DNA from: an uncultured Pelagibacteraceae bacterium
Lineage (GTDB): Bacteria; Pseudomonadota; Alphaproteobacteria; Pelagibacterales; Pelagibacteraceae
Reading direction: 5' to 3'
Length of the DNA stretch: 52,697 nt
Assembly: GCA_902604065.1 (NCBI GenBank)
Contig: CACKXF010000005.1
Span: forward strand, 1 to 52,697
Position numbers and translations under genes: made by a program
The notes under the pieces: generated by a model
What the model saw: the letters and a program-made list of their open reading frames with translations, nothing else
Told to the model about the DNA's origin: nothing
Database searches by the model: none
Shown: positions 17,511-25,269 of the stretch, piece after piece
How positions within the stretch are numbered: position 1 is the stretch's first letter
Layout: each line of letters opens with the position of its first letter

Positions 17511-18221
17511 ATGAAATACTTAAAAAATTATCCCAGTTATTTATTAAGAAAAATTAAATCGAAAAAAATATCTTTTTCCCAAACCGGTTTGGACTTGTTA
17601 TTAACAAATATTTTTAAAGGAATTAAAGAAGGTTTTTATATAGACATTGGTTGTAATCACCCCGTCTACAATAATAATACTTTTCTTTTTCATAAGAGAG
17701 GCTGGAAAGGTCTTAATATTGACTTAGATAAAAGCTCTATTGATTTGTTTAATATTTATAGGAAAAATGATCTTAATATACATGCAGCTTTGTCATCATC
17801 AAATAACACGCGTAAAGTGTACGAATTTCATGCTAAATCGCCTTTGAATACTTTAGATAACAAAGTTGCTAATTATCAAAAGGCTAAAGTAAAAAATACG
17901 TATGAAATAAAAACACAAACATTAAATCAAGTTATTGATGAAAGTGGTATAAATAATAAAAAAATAAATTTTTTATCAATTGATGTGGAAGGTCATGAAC
18001 TTGAAGTGTTAAATGGTTTTAATATAAATCATTATCAACCAGACGTAATTGTTGTTGAATACCTTGATTTAAGTATAAACAAGCTTGAAATTAAAAATTT
18101 AAATATAAATAATGTGTTAAATTCTGAACTTTATAATTATATGATTAATAAAAATTATTCTTTAGTTAATTGGCTCCACTCTGATTTAATATTTATTAAT
18201 AATGAATTTAAAACTAAATAG
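17511..18221 (+). CDS. FkbM-family methyltransferase (copy 1)
   Basis: SAM-dependent O-methyltransferase family often found with polysaccharide genes. The 236 residues contain the SAM motif GFYIDIGCNHPVYNNN, the GLNIDLD acidic loop and the FkbM signature NFLSIDVEGHELEVLNGF, then DVIVVEYLD. It follows the GT9 gene by 3 bp. Its 3' end overlaps the oppositely oriented second FkbM gene by 8 bp. The two share the signature block but otherwise differ, so they are relatives rather than a fresh duplication. Confidence 0.88.
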   Translation: MKYLKNYPSYLLRKIKSKKISFSQTGLDLLLTNIFKGIKEGFYIDIGCNHPVYNNNTFLFHKRGWKGLNIDLDKSSIDLFNIYRKNDLNIHAALSSSNNTRKVYEFHAKSPLNTLDNKVANYQKAKVKNTYEIKTQTLNQVIDESGINNKKINFLSIDVEGHELEVLNGFNINHYQPDVIVVEYLDLSINKLEIKNLNINNVLNSELYNYMINKNYSLVNWLHSDLIFINNEFKTK

Positions 18222-18957
18222 GAAGAAAAAAATAATTATTTTCAAGCTCTTTATTTTCAAGTTTATCACAAGATATTAATTCTTTTTTCTTAACAAAATA
18301 ACAATCGTAACCATATTTCTTTATAAATGATATACTATCTTCAACATTCTTTTTGCTGTGTCTTTTTTCGATCTCTACAAGTAATATTGGTTTATTTTTT
18401 TTAATGGTTTGAGTAGCTCCTTTTATCACTTCAAGCTCATGACCTTCAACATCAATTTTCATAAATTTTATTTTATTCTTTAAATGAATATCATCGAGTT
18501 TCTTAATTTTTACCGGTATCGATTTATAGTTATCAAAAGTTTTAATCGGATGTATCGATGCAGCACCCAACTTAAAGAGTTCCTCAATATTATCTTTAAA
18601 TATAGACTTTGATCTAATTGGTAGTTTTAAAATAACATCTCCGTTTTTATCAGATAATCCAACGTTGTATAAATAAATATTTTTAATTATTTTTTTAAGA
18701 TTTTTTTCTAGGTAGGGATAGAGAAGTGGATTAGGTTCAAAAGAATGGATATTTTTAAAGTGACTAGATAATTTATATGAGTATACACCTCGATAAACAC
18801 CAATATCCAAAGCATCTTTTGAATTATCTGCAAATTTATCAATTATTTGAAGTTCCTTTTCATAACCTTTATTGATAGCTCTTTTTAATCTTTTCTTTAA
18901 TAGGTAACTTTCGGAAAAAAACAGTCTTTTAATTAAAAATTCTATATCTTTTTTCAT
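18214..18957 (-). CDS. FkbM-family methyltransferase (copy 2)
   Basis: A 247-residue FkbM-type enzyme: ALDIGVYRGVYSYKLSS is the SAM-binding loop, IHSFEPNPLLYPYLE the acidic loop, and FMKIDVEGHELEVIKGA the family signature. Its start overlaps the stop of the tyrosine recombinase gene by 4 bp, so recombinase and methyltransferase form a coupled two-gene unit, an unusual pairing. It converges on and overlaps copy 1. Confidence 0.88.
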   Translation of the reverse strand: MKKDIEFLIKRLFFSESYLLKKRLKRAINKGYEKELQIIDKFADNSKDALDIGVYRGVYSYKLSSHFKNIHSFEPNPLLYPYLEKNLKKIIKNIYLYNVGLSDKNGDVILKLPIRSKSIFKDNIEELFKLGAASIHPIKTFDNYKSIPVKIKKLDDIHLKNKIKFMKIDVEGHELEVIKGATQTIKKNKPILLVEIEKRHSKKNVEDSISFIKKYGYDCYFVKKKELISCDKLENKELENNYFFLPI

Positions 18958-19907
18958 ATTTTAACTTTGTTTAGAGCGTTGTTTTTGAATATATTTGCTT
19001 CCTTTATATAACGTCTTACCATTTGTGTGGTTTTATGGCCTGTCATTGCCATTATGCTTCTCTCATCTGCGCCCGCCTCTGCAGCTACAGTAGCAAATCC
19101 AGATCTTAAACTATGACCTGAAAAATTGTTATTTTCTATGCCGGCTAATTTTAAACAATCTTTAATTATAAGAACAACTGATTGATCTGTAAGTCTGTGG
19201 CCTGTTAATGTAGACCCTTTAGCAAATCTTCTAAATATTGGTCCAGTTTTAATTTTTGATATTTTCAACCAATTTTTAAGATTTATAACAGGACAATAAG
19301 TTTCTTTAGTAAAGTAGGGTAGGCCCTTGATCATTCCTTCTCCAAATTGATCAGTTTTAGACCTATTAAGAGCAATTTTAACTCCTTCATCAACGAATTC
19401 AAGATCCTCATGGTCAATAGATATTAATTCAGTTCGTCTAAAACCACCCCCAAATCCAATTAATATCAATGTCTTGTTTCTAAGTTTTACAATTTCCTCA
19501 ATATTTTGTTGATTTATTACATTAATTATATCTTTTAAGTGATTGATTAATATGGGTTTTTTACCTATCTGTTTGCTGCCCTTAATTCTTTTAATTCCCA
19601 TTAAATTCTCAATAATTACAGGATGTTTTGTGTCTAGATAATGCCCTTTTAGCTTATGAACAACTCCAATTGACACCAATCTACGTCTCAAAGTGCTAAT
19701 TTTTGATGTTTTAGATAAGTGAGTAAGGTACAAAGATACTATTTTTGGATCTGTTGGCATTGACTTAAAACCGTGTTTTGAGCAAAAACCTGCAAAATCT
19801 TTAAAATCAGATCTATAAGCTCTTAGAGTATTGTTTGCCTTTGATGTTTTGAGGTTATTTAAAGTTTCCTCATGTAAAGCTTTTATGTCAGTTGTCAGTT
19901 CATTCAT
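18954..19907 (-). CDS. Tyrosine recombinase / phage-type integrase
   Basis: Site-specific recombinase of 317 residues with an N-terminal core-binding (SAM-like) domain (about 5-95) and a C-terminal catalytic domain. The full catalytic set is visible: Arg158 (GFRRTE), Lys184 (RSKTD), His265 and Arg268 (HSLRSG), His291 (TGHKTTQ) and the nucleophile Tyr300 (VRRYI). It is therefore likely active. No adjacent phage or conjugation genes are seen. A near-perfect 14-7-14 inverted repeat lies 3 bp before its start and could be its crossover site or operator. Confidence 0.93.
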   Translation of the reverse strand: MNELTTDIKALHEETLNNLKTSKANNTLRAYRSDFKDFAGFCSKHGFKSMPTDPKIVSLYLTHLSKTSKISTLRRRLVSIGVVHKLKGHYLDTKHPVIIENLMGIKRIKGSKQIGKKPILINHLKDIINVINQQNIEEIVKLRNKTLILIGFGGGFRRTELISIDHEDLEFVDEGVKIALNRSKTDQFGEGMIKGLPYFTKETYCPVINLKNWLKISKIKTGPIFRRFAKGSTLTGHRLTDQSVVLIIKDCLKLAGIENNNFSGHSLRSGFATVAAEAGADERSIMAMTGHKTTQMVRRYIKEANIFKNNALNKVKI

Positions 19908-19910
19908 ATC

Positions 19911-19945
19911 ATTACTAGTGATAACAATTAATTATCATTAGTAAT
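19911..19945. repeat. loxP-like inverted repeat upstream of the recombinase
   Basis: Left arm ATTACTAGTGATAA, spacer CAATTAA, right arm TTATCATTAGTAAT: the arms are inverted copies matching at 13 of 14 positions. The geometry (14-7-14) is that of a tyrosine-recombinase core site. It lies between the recombinase start and the divergent small membrane-protein gene, so it could equally be an operator or an mRNA hairpin over the recombinase ribosome-binding region. Confidence 0.75.
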
Positions 19946-19991
19946 ATAATAACTCATTTTAGATGTCAAGCAAATAAGATAAAATACTTTA

Positions 19992-20156
19992 ATGATTAAA
20001 TATATAATTTTAGGACTATCAATACCAATCGTAGCATTTTTTTTAATGTATCGTTGGGAAAAGCTAAAGAATAAAAGCAGAAACTTAACTTTAACAACAG
20101 GTGTAGCTATTTTAATAGTGGGAATTTTATTAATTATAGCCTTATTAATTGATTAA
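19992..20156 (+). CDS. Small two-helix membrane protein
   Basis: A 54-residue frame starting MIKYIILGLSIPIVAFFLMY, then a basic loop RWEKLKNKSRN and a second hydrophobic helix ending LLIALLID-like. Two predicted transmembrane segments with a positive loop. It is divergent from the recombinase and 3 bp upstream of the cupin gene, which supports expression as its leader partner. No family recognised. Confidence 0.55.
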   Translation: MIKYIILGLSIPIVAFFLMYRWEKLKNKSRNLTLTTGVAILIVGILLIIALLID

Positions 20157-20159
20157 ATC

Positions 20160-20561
20160 ATGTTTGAGAGCAGGAAAAGAATTGTTTTAGATAGAGGACC
20201 TAGTTGGCCAGATTACGATAAAGCAGTGCCATTTATGATAAGATATTATGTTCTATTTCGTAAAAGGCCTAAATGGTTTCCGTTCAATATACTAGTTCAT
20301 AAAATACTTAAAGATGACAATGGCAGTTTACATGATCATTATTGGTCATATATTACAATCATATTAAAAGGTGGTTATTGGGAAACTACGAATAAAGGTA
20401 CTTTTTGGAGAGGTGCTGGATACATTGGTTTTAGAAAAAACACTGATAAACACAGCCTCAAACTGAAAGATAATAAGCCTGCGTGGACTATTATGCTTGT
20501 TGGGCCCCACCACTCTAGTAAAACAAGTTCAAAATATCAAAATGAAGCTGAAAGGCACTAA
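20160..20561 (+). CDS. Cupin-fold protein of unknown function
   Basis: A 133-residue protein with a metal-site pattern of the cupin type: LHDHYWSYITIILKGGYWE (two His plus a later Glu) and a second-strand His in TDKHSLKL, ending LVGPHH. Single conserved-barrel size. The substrate is unknown; similar short cupins occur in phages and islands. Its 3' end overlaps the alkyltransferase start by 20 bp. Confidence 0.65.
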   Translation: MFESRKRIVLDRGPSWPDYDKAVPFMIRYYVLFRKRPKWFPFNILVHKILKDDNGSLHDHYWSYITIILKGGYWETTNKGTFWRGAGYIGFRKNTDKHSLKLKDNKPAWTIMLVGPHHSSKTSSKYQNEAERH

Positions 20562-20817
20562 TTTTCAGATTAAGGTTTGGAGGTATTTGCTTAAAATACC
20601 AAAAGGTAAGGTCAAAACCTATAAACAAGTAGCTATAGCTATAAAAAGCCCCTTCTCAGCTCGTGCTGTAGGCAATGCAGTAGGTAAAAACCCCTATGCT
20701 CCCAAAATACCTTGTCATAGGGTTATAAAGTCAGACGGTTCTCTTGGGGGTTATTCCGGTAAGGGTGGGATCAAAACTAAGAAAAAACTACTAAAAAACG
20801 AGGGTGTAACGCTCTAG
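20542..20817 (+). CDS. ogt: Methylated-DNA--protein-cysteine methyltransferase (MGMT/Ogt C-terminal domain)
   Basis: A 91-residue stand-alone DNA-binding/active-site domain. It holds FQIKVWRYLLKIPKGKVKTY, the helix-turn-helix SARAVGNAVGKNP with the base-flipping Arg, the acceptor Cys in IPCHRV and the downstream GGYSGKGG...LL.NEG. The PCHR Cys is present, so direct alkyl repair is possible, unlike ATL proteins where Trp replaces it. A longer upstream frame exists, but Met at 20542 matches the domain boundary better. Ends CTCTAG at the first copy of an 11-bp repeat. Confidence 0.87.
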   Translation: MKLKGTNFQIKVWRYLLKIPKGKVKTYKQVAIAIKSPFSARAVGNAVGKNPYAPKIPCHRVIKSDGSLGGYSGKGGIKTKKKLLKNEGVTL

Positions 20818-20959
20818 AATTGTTATTTGATAGGCGTTTTAGTATATTTCTCAATTTAAGGTTGTTATATTTACTTATTCGCGGCTCAGTTGTAGCATCT
20901 ACAATAACATCGCAAAAAAAAAGCTATCTATGGCCGTTTAAACACTATATTCCTTTTAC

Positions 20960-21001
20960 GCATTGCTCTAGAATTCGCATTATTAGCGGCTTCTAGAATG
21001 C
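20960..21001. repeat. Strong stem-loop in the spacer
   Basis: GCATT (bulge GCT) CTAGAA TT CGC, loop ATTATTA, GCG GC TTCTAG AATGC: 14 Watson-Crick pairs interrupted by a 3-nt bulge and a small internal loop. An 8-T run begins 14 nt later on the plus strand. It could be a structured RNA or part of an atypical terminator for the ogt transcript. Confidence 0.55.
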
Positions 21002-21143
21002 TTAAAAATCTGTGTTTTTTTTGGTTATTTTTAGGAATAAAACTATTATATATCTTAATATGATACTTATAATTCCTAATAATACCAATGATTCTATAGC
21101 TAATATCGATCTAAGGTAAGTATTATTTACTTATATACTAATA

Positions 21144-21179
21144 AATTACATTAATAACTTATTGTAAGTCATTGTAATT
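21144..21179 (-). terminator. Weak inverted repeat after the AEC transporter gene
   Basis: AATTACA...TGTAATT encloses ACTTA-TTG-TAAGT just past the end of the minus-strand gene train. A+T-rich with no clear T tail, so a terminator role is only a guess. Confidence 0.3.
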
Positions 21180-21180
21180 A

Positions 21181-22077
21181 TTAAAAAAAACGTAAACTTA
21201 TATAAACGATAATTGGAGCAGTAATAAAGGACATTAGAGTCGAAGTAACTATAACACTAGCCACGTTGTCTACTGCCCTCTTTTCTGAATACATTGAGCC
21301 AACTAAGTACGTGAGAACAGCGCTAGGCATTGAAGATTGAATTAGAAGAACACCAGCAGCAAAACCAGTAAGTCCTAAAAATTTAATGAGGGCAAACCCT
21401 ATAATTGGACCAATAATTACTCTTACCGCCCCAAGTATAGATGCATGTGTCCAAGAGATAACTTTTAATTTAGTCAATGCTATACCTAAGGACATTAAAA
21501 CTAAAAATATTGTTGTGTAAGTTAATAAAAATGTAGTGTTCTCAATATAACCTGGAACTTCCCACTCAAAATATAAAAAAATAACTGATAAAATAATTGC
21601 ATAGATAGGTACATTTTTAATAAGTATATCCAAAGAAAAACTTTTCTTTGCCAACAAAACTCCAATAGTAAAGTGAAATAAAATAATAACTGAGGCAATA
21701 GCTGAGGCAACACCCAAACCTTCTGTTCCATAAGCAAAAAGACATATAGGAACTCCCATATTTCCAGTATTCGGCAATATCAAAGGAGGTAATTCTGTAA
21801 TCGCATCTTTTTTAAGAAATAATAAAAACACCACACCTACAACTGCAAAACCACAAATAATTATTACAGCATAAATGAAATATTCGGTAAAAATATCTAA
21901 TGTTACACCTGTTGTGGTAATTGTATAAAAAATCATAGCCGGTGTACCAATATTTCCCGCAAAATTAGTTATAAATGTAGTATCGAATTTTGGATCTTTT
22001 TTTCCAAGATAATAACCCACCCCTATTACAAAAAAGACAGGAAATAAAACATCAATTAGTTTAAAATAGAGCTCCAT
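21181..22077 (-). CDS. AEC-family (auxin efflux carrier-like) transporter
   Basis: Integral-membrane permease of 298 residues with about ten hydrophobic helices. The N-terminal YYLGKKDPKF and TFITNFAGNIGTPAMIF segments and the internal LPNTGNMGVPI motif are characteristic of the AEC/membrane transport family. It is the last gene of the minus-strand train that includes the DMSP genes, sharing one base with the SbmA-like gene upstream. Members export or import organic acids; the substrate here is unknown. Confidence 0.87.
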   Translation of the reverse strand: MELYFKLIDVLFPVFFVIGVGYYLGKKDPKFDTTFITNFAGNIGTPAMIFYTITTTGVTLDIFTEYFIYAVIIICGFAVVGVVFLLFLKKDAITELPPLILPNTGNMGVPICLFAYGTEGLGVASAIASVIILFHFTIGVLLAKKSFSLDILIKNVPIYAIILSVIFLYFEWEVPGYIENTTFLLTYTTIFLVLMSLGIALTKLKVISWTHASILGAVRVIIGPIIGFALIKFLGLTGFAAGVLLIQSSMPSAVLTYLVGSMYSEKRAVDNVASVIVTSTLMSFITAPIIVYISLRFF

Positions 22078-23081
22078 TAAGCTCTTACATCAGATTTTCG
22101 AGGTTTTCTCAACTTGTTTCCAAAATTAATTGCAGTCTCAAATTCATTAAGACGTTTATATATAGATCTTAATTCAGTTATTCTTGTCCAATTTTGCAGA
22201 AATAAAGAGAAACTACTTTGAACTTCTCTAAAAGCTGAAGAAGTTTGAATTAAAACTCCTAAGGTCATTGCACCAGTAAATAATCCTGGTCCCATTAAAA
22301 GATAAGGAACTATAATCATTGTTTGGTTGTACATGATAATCCAAAGGTCAAAATAACCGTAATGTAAAAATAATCTATGATAATTAAATTTTATCCCAGT
22401 AAATAGTTGAAATATTGTTGGTGCTTGAACATAGTTTTTTCTATCATCTTCTCCATAAACAAGCTCTTTTCTGAATGCTGCTTCCACTTTTTGATTATTA
22501 TACTCTAGACCAGGTAGCTTAATTCCAACCAACCAACTTATTACTAAACCACCTAAACTTGCAGTTAAAGAAACCCAAACCAGAGAGCCAGTAATATCTT
22601 TAAAGAATGGTATTACTACACTTGAAGACAAACCCCATAAAATTGGTATAAAAGCTATCAATAGCATTATGGCTCTAACAATTTGCAAACCTAAACTCTC
22701 AACAATTTTAGCAAAATTCATAGCGTCTTCCTGAATTCTTTGTGAGGCACCTTCAACTTTTGCATCTACTGCTCTCCAATAAGGCATATAAGAGAATGTC
22801 ATTGCTTCTCTCCATCTAAAAGCCCAGAGACGGGTAAAATAATTCGTTATTGTATAAATAATTACGTAGGGAATAGCTAACTTCATAAATAGATAGATAC
22901 CATCGTAAAATTCTGACAATTCACGTTCTGGCGCTTTTTGCAAGAGGTCGTAAAAGCCCTTATACCATTCGTTTATTTTTACATCTATATAGGTTTGAGC
23001 CAACAAAGATAAGATTATGAAGGCGAAGCCACCCCATGACCATAATAACCACTTCTTATCTGTAAAAAAACTTCGCCACAT
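22077..23081 (-). CDS. SbmA/BacA-like membrane transporter
   Basis: A 334-residue protein resembling the transmembrane domain of SbmA/BacA peptide-uptake proteins: WSWGGFAFIILSLLAQTYIDV, NEWYKGFYDLLQ, then LWAFRWREAMTFSYMPYW and EGASQRIQEDAMNFA, a distinctive SbmA block. No ATP-binding domain is attached or adjacent, as expected for this proton-driven group. Family members import peptides and peptide-like antibiotics. It lies 2 bp downstream of the NDUFS4-like gene. Confidence 0.85.
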   Translation of the reverse strand: MWRSFFTDKKWLLWSWGGFAFIILSLLAQTYIDVKINEWYKGFYDLLQKAPERELSEFYDGIYLFMKLAIPYVIIYTITNYFTRLWAFRWREAMTFSYMPYWRAVDAKVEGASQRIQEDAMNFAKIVESLGLQIVRAIMLLIAFIPILWGLSSSVVIPFFKDITGSLVWVSLTASLGGLVISWLVGIKLPGLEYNNQKVEAAFRKELVYGEDDRKNYVQAPTIFQLFTGIKFNYHRLFLHYGYFDLWIIMYNQTMIIVPYLLMGPGLFTGAMTLGVLIQTSSAFREVQSSFSLFLQNWTRITELRSIYKRLNEFETAINFGNKLRKPRKSDVRA

Positions 23082-23083
23082 AA

Positions 23084-23368
23084 TTAATTATTTGTAAAAT
23101 TTTCCGCATAAGATTTAATCACAATCCTTTTTTTATTTGGTTCAATCAATTTATAATTAATATTGTTATCTTTTGCGTATTCTATAGCTTTTTCTTTAGT
23201 TGAAAATTCAAGCTTTACTTCACCCAAAGTATCATTAGAAGACTCCCAACCCATTAAAGTACTTACAGAAGTATCCTTTGACTCAAATTCTAAAAGCCAT
23301 ATATCTTCTTTGCCCAACCCAGATTGAGTTGCAGTTTTTGATGGTATATATATTTTTGCTTTTTTCAT
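23084..23368 (-). CDS. NDUFS4-like (ETC complex I) accessory subunit
   Basis: A 94-residue protein with the family core AKIYIPSKTATQSGLGKEDI, the central LMGWESSNDTLGEVKL and the C-terminal IKSYAENFTNN: the alphaproteobacterial homologue of the mitochondrial 18-kDa complex I subunit. It is encoded away from any nuo operon, 1 bp after dmdA. Role from family knowledge: stabilises NADH:quinone oxidoreductase. Confidence 0.9.
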   Translation of the reverse strand: MKKAKIYIPSKTATQSGLGKEDIWLLEFESKDTSVSTLMGWESSNDTLGEVKLEFSTKEKAIEYAKDNNINYKLIEPNKKRIVIKSYAENFTNN

Positions 23369-23369
23369 A

Positions 23370-24476
23370 TTAAACTATTGGTAAATCGCAAATTTCGCCA
23401 TTTACCGATTTATTATTTATATTAATACTAAAATTCTTTTTTGTGTTAAAATAGTCTTTTTTTATCATAGCTATACCAATTATTTTTTTAAATGTTGGAG
23501 AAAAAGCTGCAGATCTTAAATCTCCAATTATTTCCTTATTAATATTAAGTAATTCCAAATCGTTTAAATTTATTGTATCTGAATTAATCTTTACTCCCAT
23601 TAGTTTTCTTTTGATACCTTTATCCCAAATCCTTTTTAAACTATTTTTTCCTAAAAACTCAATATCAGAATTTAAATGAACTAGTTTCTCAAAACCACAC
23701 TCAAAAGGATTATCGCTTATAAGCATGTCGTTTCCATATGACAATAAGCCTCCTTCAATTCTTTCTGCATGATTTGGTGCACCAGGTTTAATATTGTATT
23801 TTTTTCCAATCTCAAAGAGATGATCATATAATTCTAATCCAGCTTTAATGTTATCTACATGGATTTCATAGCCACCTTGTTTTGAAAATCCAGATCTTGA
23901 GATAAGGAATTTATTATTTTGAAACTTATAAAAACTATATTTAAAAAATTTTAGATTTGTAATTTCATTTCCAAATACTTCTTCCATCAATTTAAATGAC
24001 TTAGGACCTTGTACAGCCATAGTATCAATATTTGCTTCAAAAATTTTAACGTTAAAATTTTTTCCAGCCGCTATACCCTTTGCATATAACAGCACATCGG
24101 AGTCAGCTATACACACTCTCCAAATATTATCCTCCAATTTATAAATTAACGGATCATTAATCATGCCGCCATTAGCGTCGATTAAGGGAACATAATAACA
24201 GTTGCCTACTTTTGTTTTAGATAGATCCCTGCATGTCATTAATTGTACAAGCTGATGCGCATCTTTACCTGAAATTTCAATTTCTCTTTGAACTGAAACA
24301 TCCCAAACTTGAACATCTTTTTTTAAATGTAAGTATTCTTCATCAACGTTAGAAAATGTAGTAGGTAATAACATATGATTGTATACCGTGTAACTTTTAA
24401 CACCCTGCTCTTCTATTTTTTTTGTAAAAGGTGTAGACCTTATTCTTCGTGATTTACTAATGTAAAAATTCTTCAT
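23370..24476 (-). CDS. dmdA: DMSP demethylase
   Basis: Tetrahydrofolate-dependent demethylase that converts DMSP to methylmercaptopropionate and methyl-THF. It belongs to the GcvT (aminomethyltransferase) fold, but has features of the DmdA clade: RRIRSTPFT near the start, SYTVYNHMLLPT (28-39), VWDVSVQRE (58-66), the MTCRDLS block, GFSKQGGYEIH (196-206) and ERIEGGLLSYGND (239-251). The length of 368 matches DmdA. Co-transcription with dmdB and dmdC argues against a glycine-cleavage role. It overlaps the alpha/beta-hydrolase gene by 4 bp. Confidence 0.88.
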   Translation of the reverse strand: MKNFYISKSRRIRSTPFTKKIEEQGVKSYTVYNHMLLPTTFSNVDEEYLHLKKDVQVWDVSVQREIEISGKDAHQLVQLMTCRDLSKTKVGNCYYVPLIDANGGMINDPLIYKLEDNIWRVCIADSDVLLYAKGIAAGKNFNVKIFEANIDTMAVQGPKSFKLMEEVFGNEITNLKFFKYSFYKFQNNKFLISRSGFSKQGGYEIHVDNIKAGLELYDHLFEIGKKYNIKPGAPNHAERIEGGLLSYGNDMLISDNPFECGFEKLVHLNSDIEFLGKNSLKRIWDKGIKRKLMGVKINSDTINLNDLELLNINKEIIGDLRSAAFSPTFKKIIGIAMIKKDYFNTKKNFSININNKSVNGEICDLPIV

Positions 24477-25249
24477 TTGTTTAAAAATTCTAATATTTTT
24501 TCTCTCATCTCAAACGCATTTTCTAAAATTATCATATGACCACAATTTTTAATTACATGAACTTTAGACTTGTTAATCATTTTTGCAAATTTTTCTCCTG
24601 ATTCTAGTCTAACCATCTTATCAAGATCCCCAAAAATAAAAAACGTTGGACATGTTATACTTTTTACCGCATCAACACCATTTTTGTAGTTATTACAAGC
24701 AATCAAATCTACAGCTAGAACCTCTCTTACCTCCCTAGAGGAATTAAGTATTTTTTGTAATGGATTGCCCCCAATAAATTGTTTTGAAGATCCATATCCC
24801 CATTTCATCATCAAATTTAGAGCTTCCATATCACCAGATAAAGCTAGTTCAATTAAACTTTTGTTAACAGGTATAGAATAAGACCCTGCAATAAAAACTA
24901 TTTTTTCAATTTTTTTTGGAAAATTTTTTGCAAATTCAAGAGCCTCTAAACATCCTTGAGAGTGTGCAACCAATATAGATTTTTCAATACCAACGTGATC
25001 AATAAAATCATTTATCCAATTTGATATTTCTTCAATTGATTTTAAACAAGGCCCTTCGGAATTACCATGTCCTGGAAGATCTAAAGTAAAAACATTAAAA
25101 CCTTTGTCAGCTAAAAATTGATCAGTTAAAGACCAGACAACATGAGATTGGCCACTACCATGTAATAGAATGATAGTTGGTTTTTTTTTATCAAAAGGAT
25201 GCCCAACATCATTTGAAAATATTTTTTTCTTTTTAATTTCTGTAATCAA
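24473..25249 (-). CDS. Alpha/beta-fold hydrolase
   Basis: A 258-residue serine hydrolase: oxyanion motif LLHGSGQSHVVW, LDLPGHGNS, nucleophile elbow VAHSQG (Ser97), an acid in FGDLDKMV and a His in NCGHMIIL. The fold is typical of esterases, lactonases or thioesterases; the substrate cannot be read from sequence. Sitting between dmdA and the crotonase, it is a candidate for acting on a DMSP-derived thioester or ester, but that is inference from position only. Confidence 0.88.
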   Translation of the reverse strand: MITEIKKKKIFSNDVGHPFDKKKPTIILLHGSGQSHVVWSLTDQFLADKGFNVFTLDLPGHGNSEGPCLKSIEEISNWINDFIDHVGIEKSILVAHSQGCLEALEFAKNFPKKIEKIVFIAGSYSIPVNKSLIELALSGDMEALNLMMKWGYGSSKQFIGGNPLQKILNSSREVREVLAVDLIACNNYKNGVDAVKSITCPTFFIFGDLDKMVRLESGEKFAKMINKSKVHVIKNCGHMIILENAFEMREKILEFLNK

Positions 25250-25269
25250 TTCAAAACCTTTATTAAAAA

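Larger units (their letters stand above)
20818..21180. other. 363-bp gene-free spacer with repeats and hairpins
   Basis: No open frame worth calling on either strand. It contains a TTGTAG-CAT-CTACAA hairpin (20890-20904), a long hairpin at 20960-21001, an 8-T run at 21015-21022, and a direct repeat GCTCTAGAATT at 20811-20821 and 20965-20975. G+C-richer words (GCGGCTC, TAGCGGC) stand out from the surrounding sequence. It is by far the largest spacer in the window; an RNA gene or the remnant of an inserted element are both possible. Confidence 0.6.

Noticed and set aside
20890-20904. Short perfect TTGTAG/CTACAA hairpin as a stand-alone regulatory element
   Set aside because: Six pairs are too few on their own; kept only as part of the spacer description.
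14486-21180. Complete prophage or conjugative element
   Set aside because: Only a recombinase is present; no capsid, tail, relaxase or mating genes.
23370-24476. GcvT (glycine cleavage T protein) instead of DmdA
   Set aside because: The SYTVYNHMLLPT and GFSKQGGYEIH motifs and the dmdB-dmdC context fit DmdA; no gcvH or gcvP is nearby.
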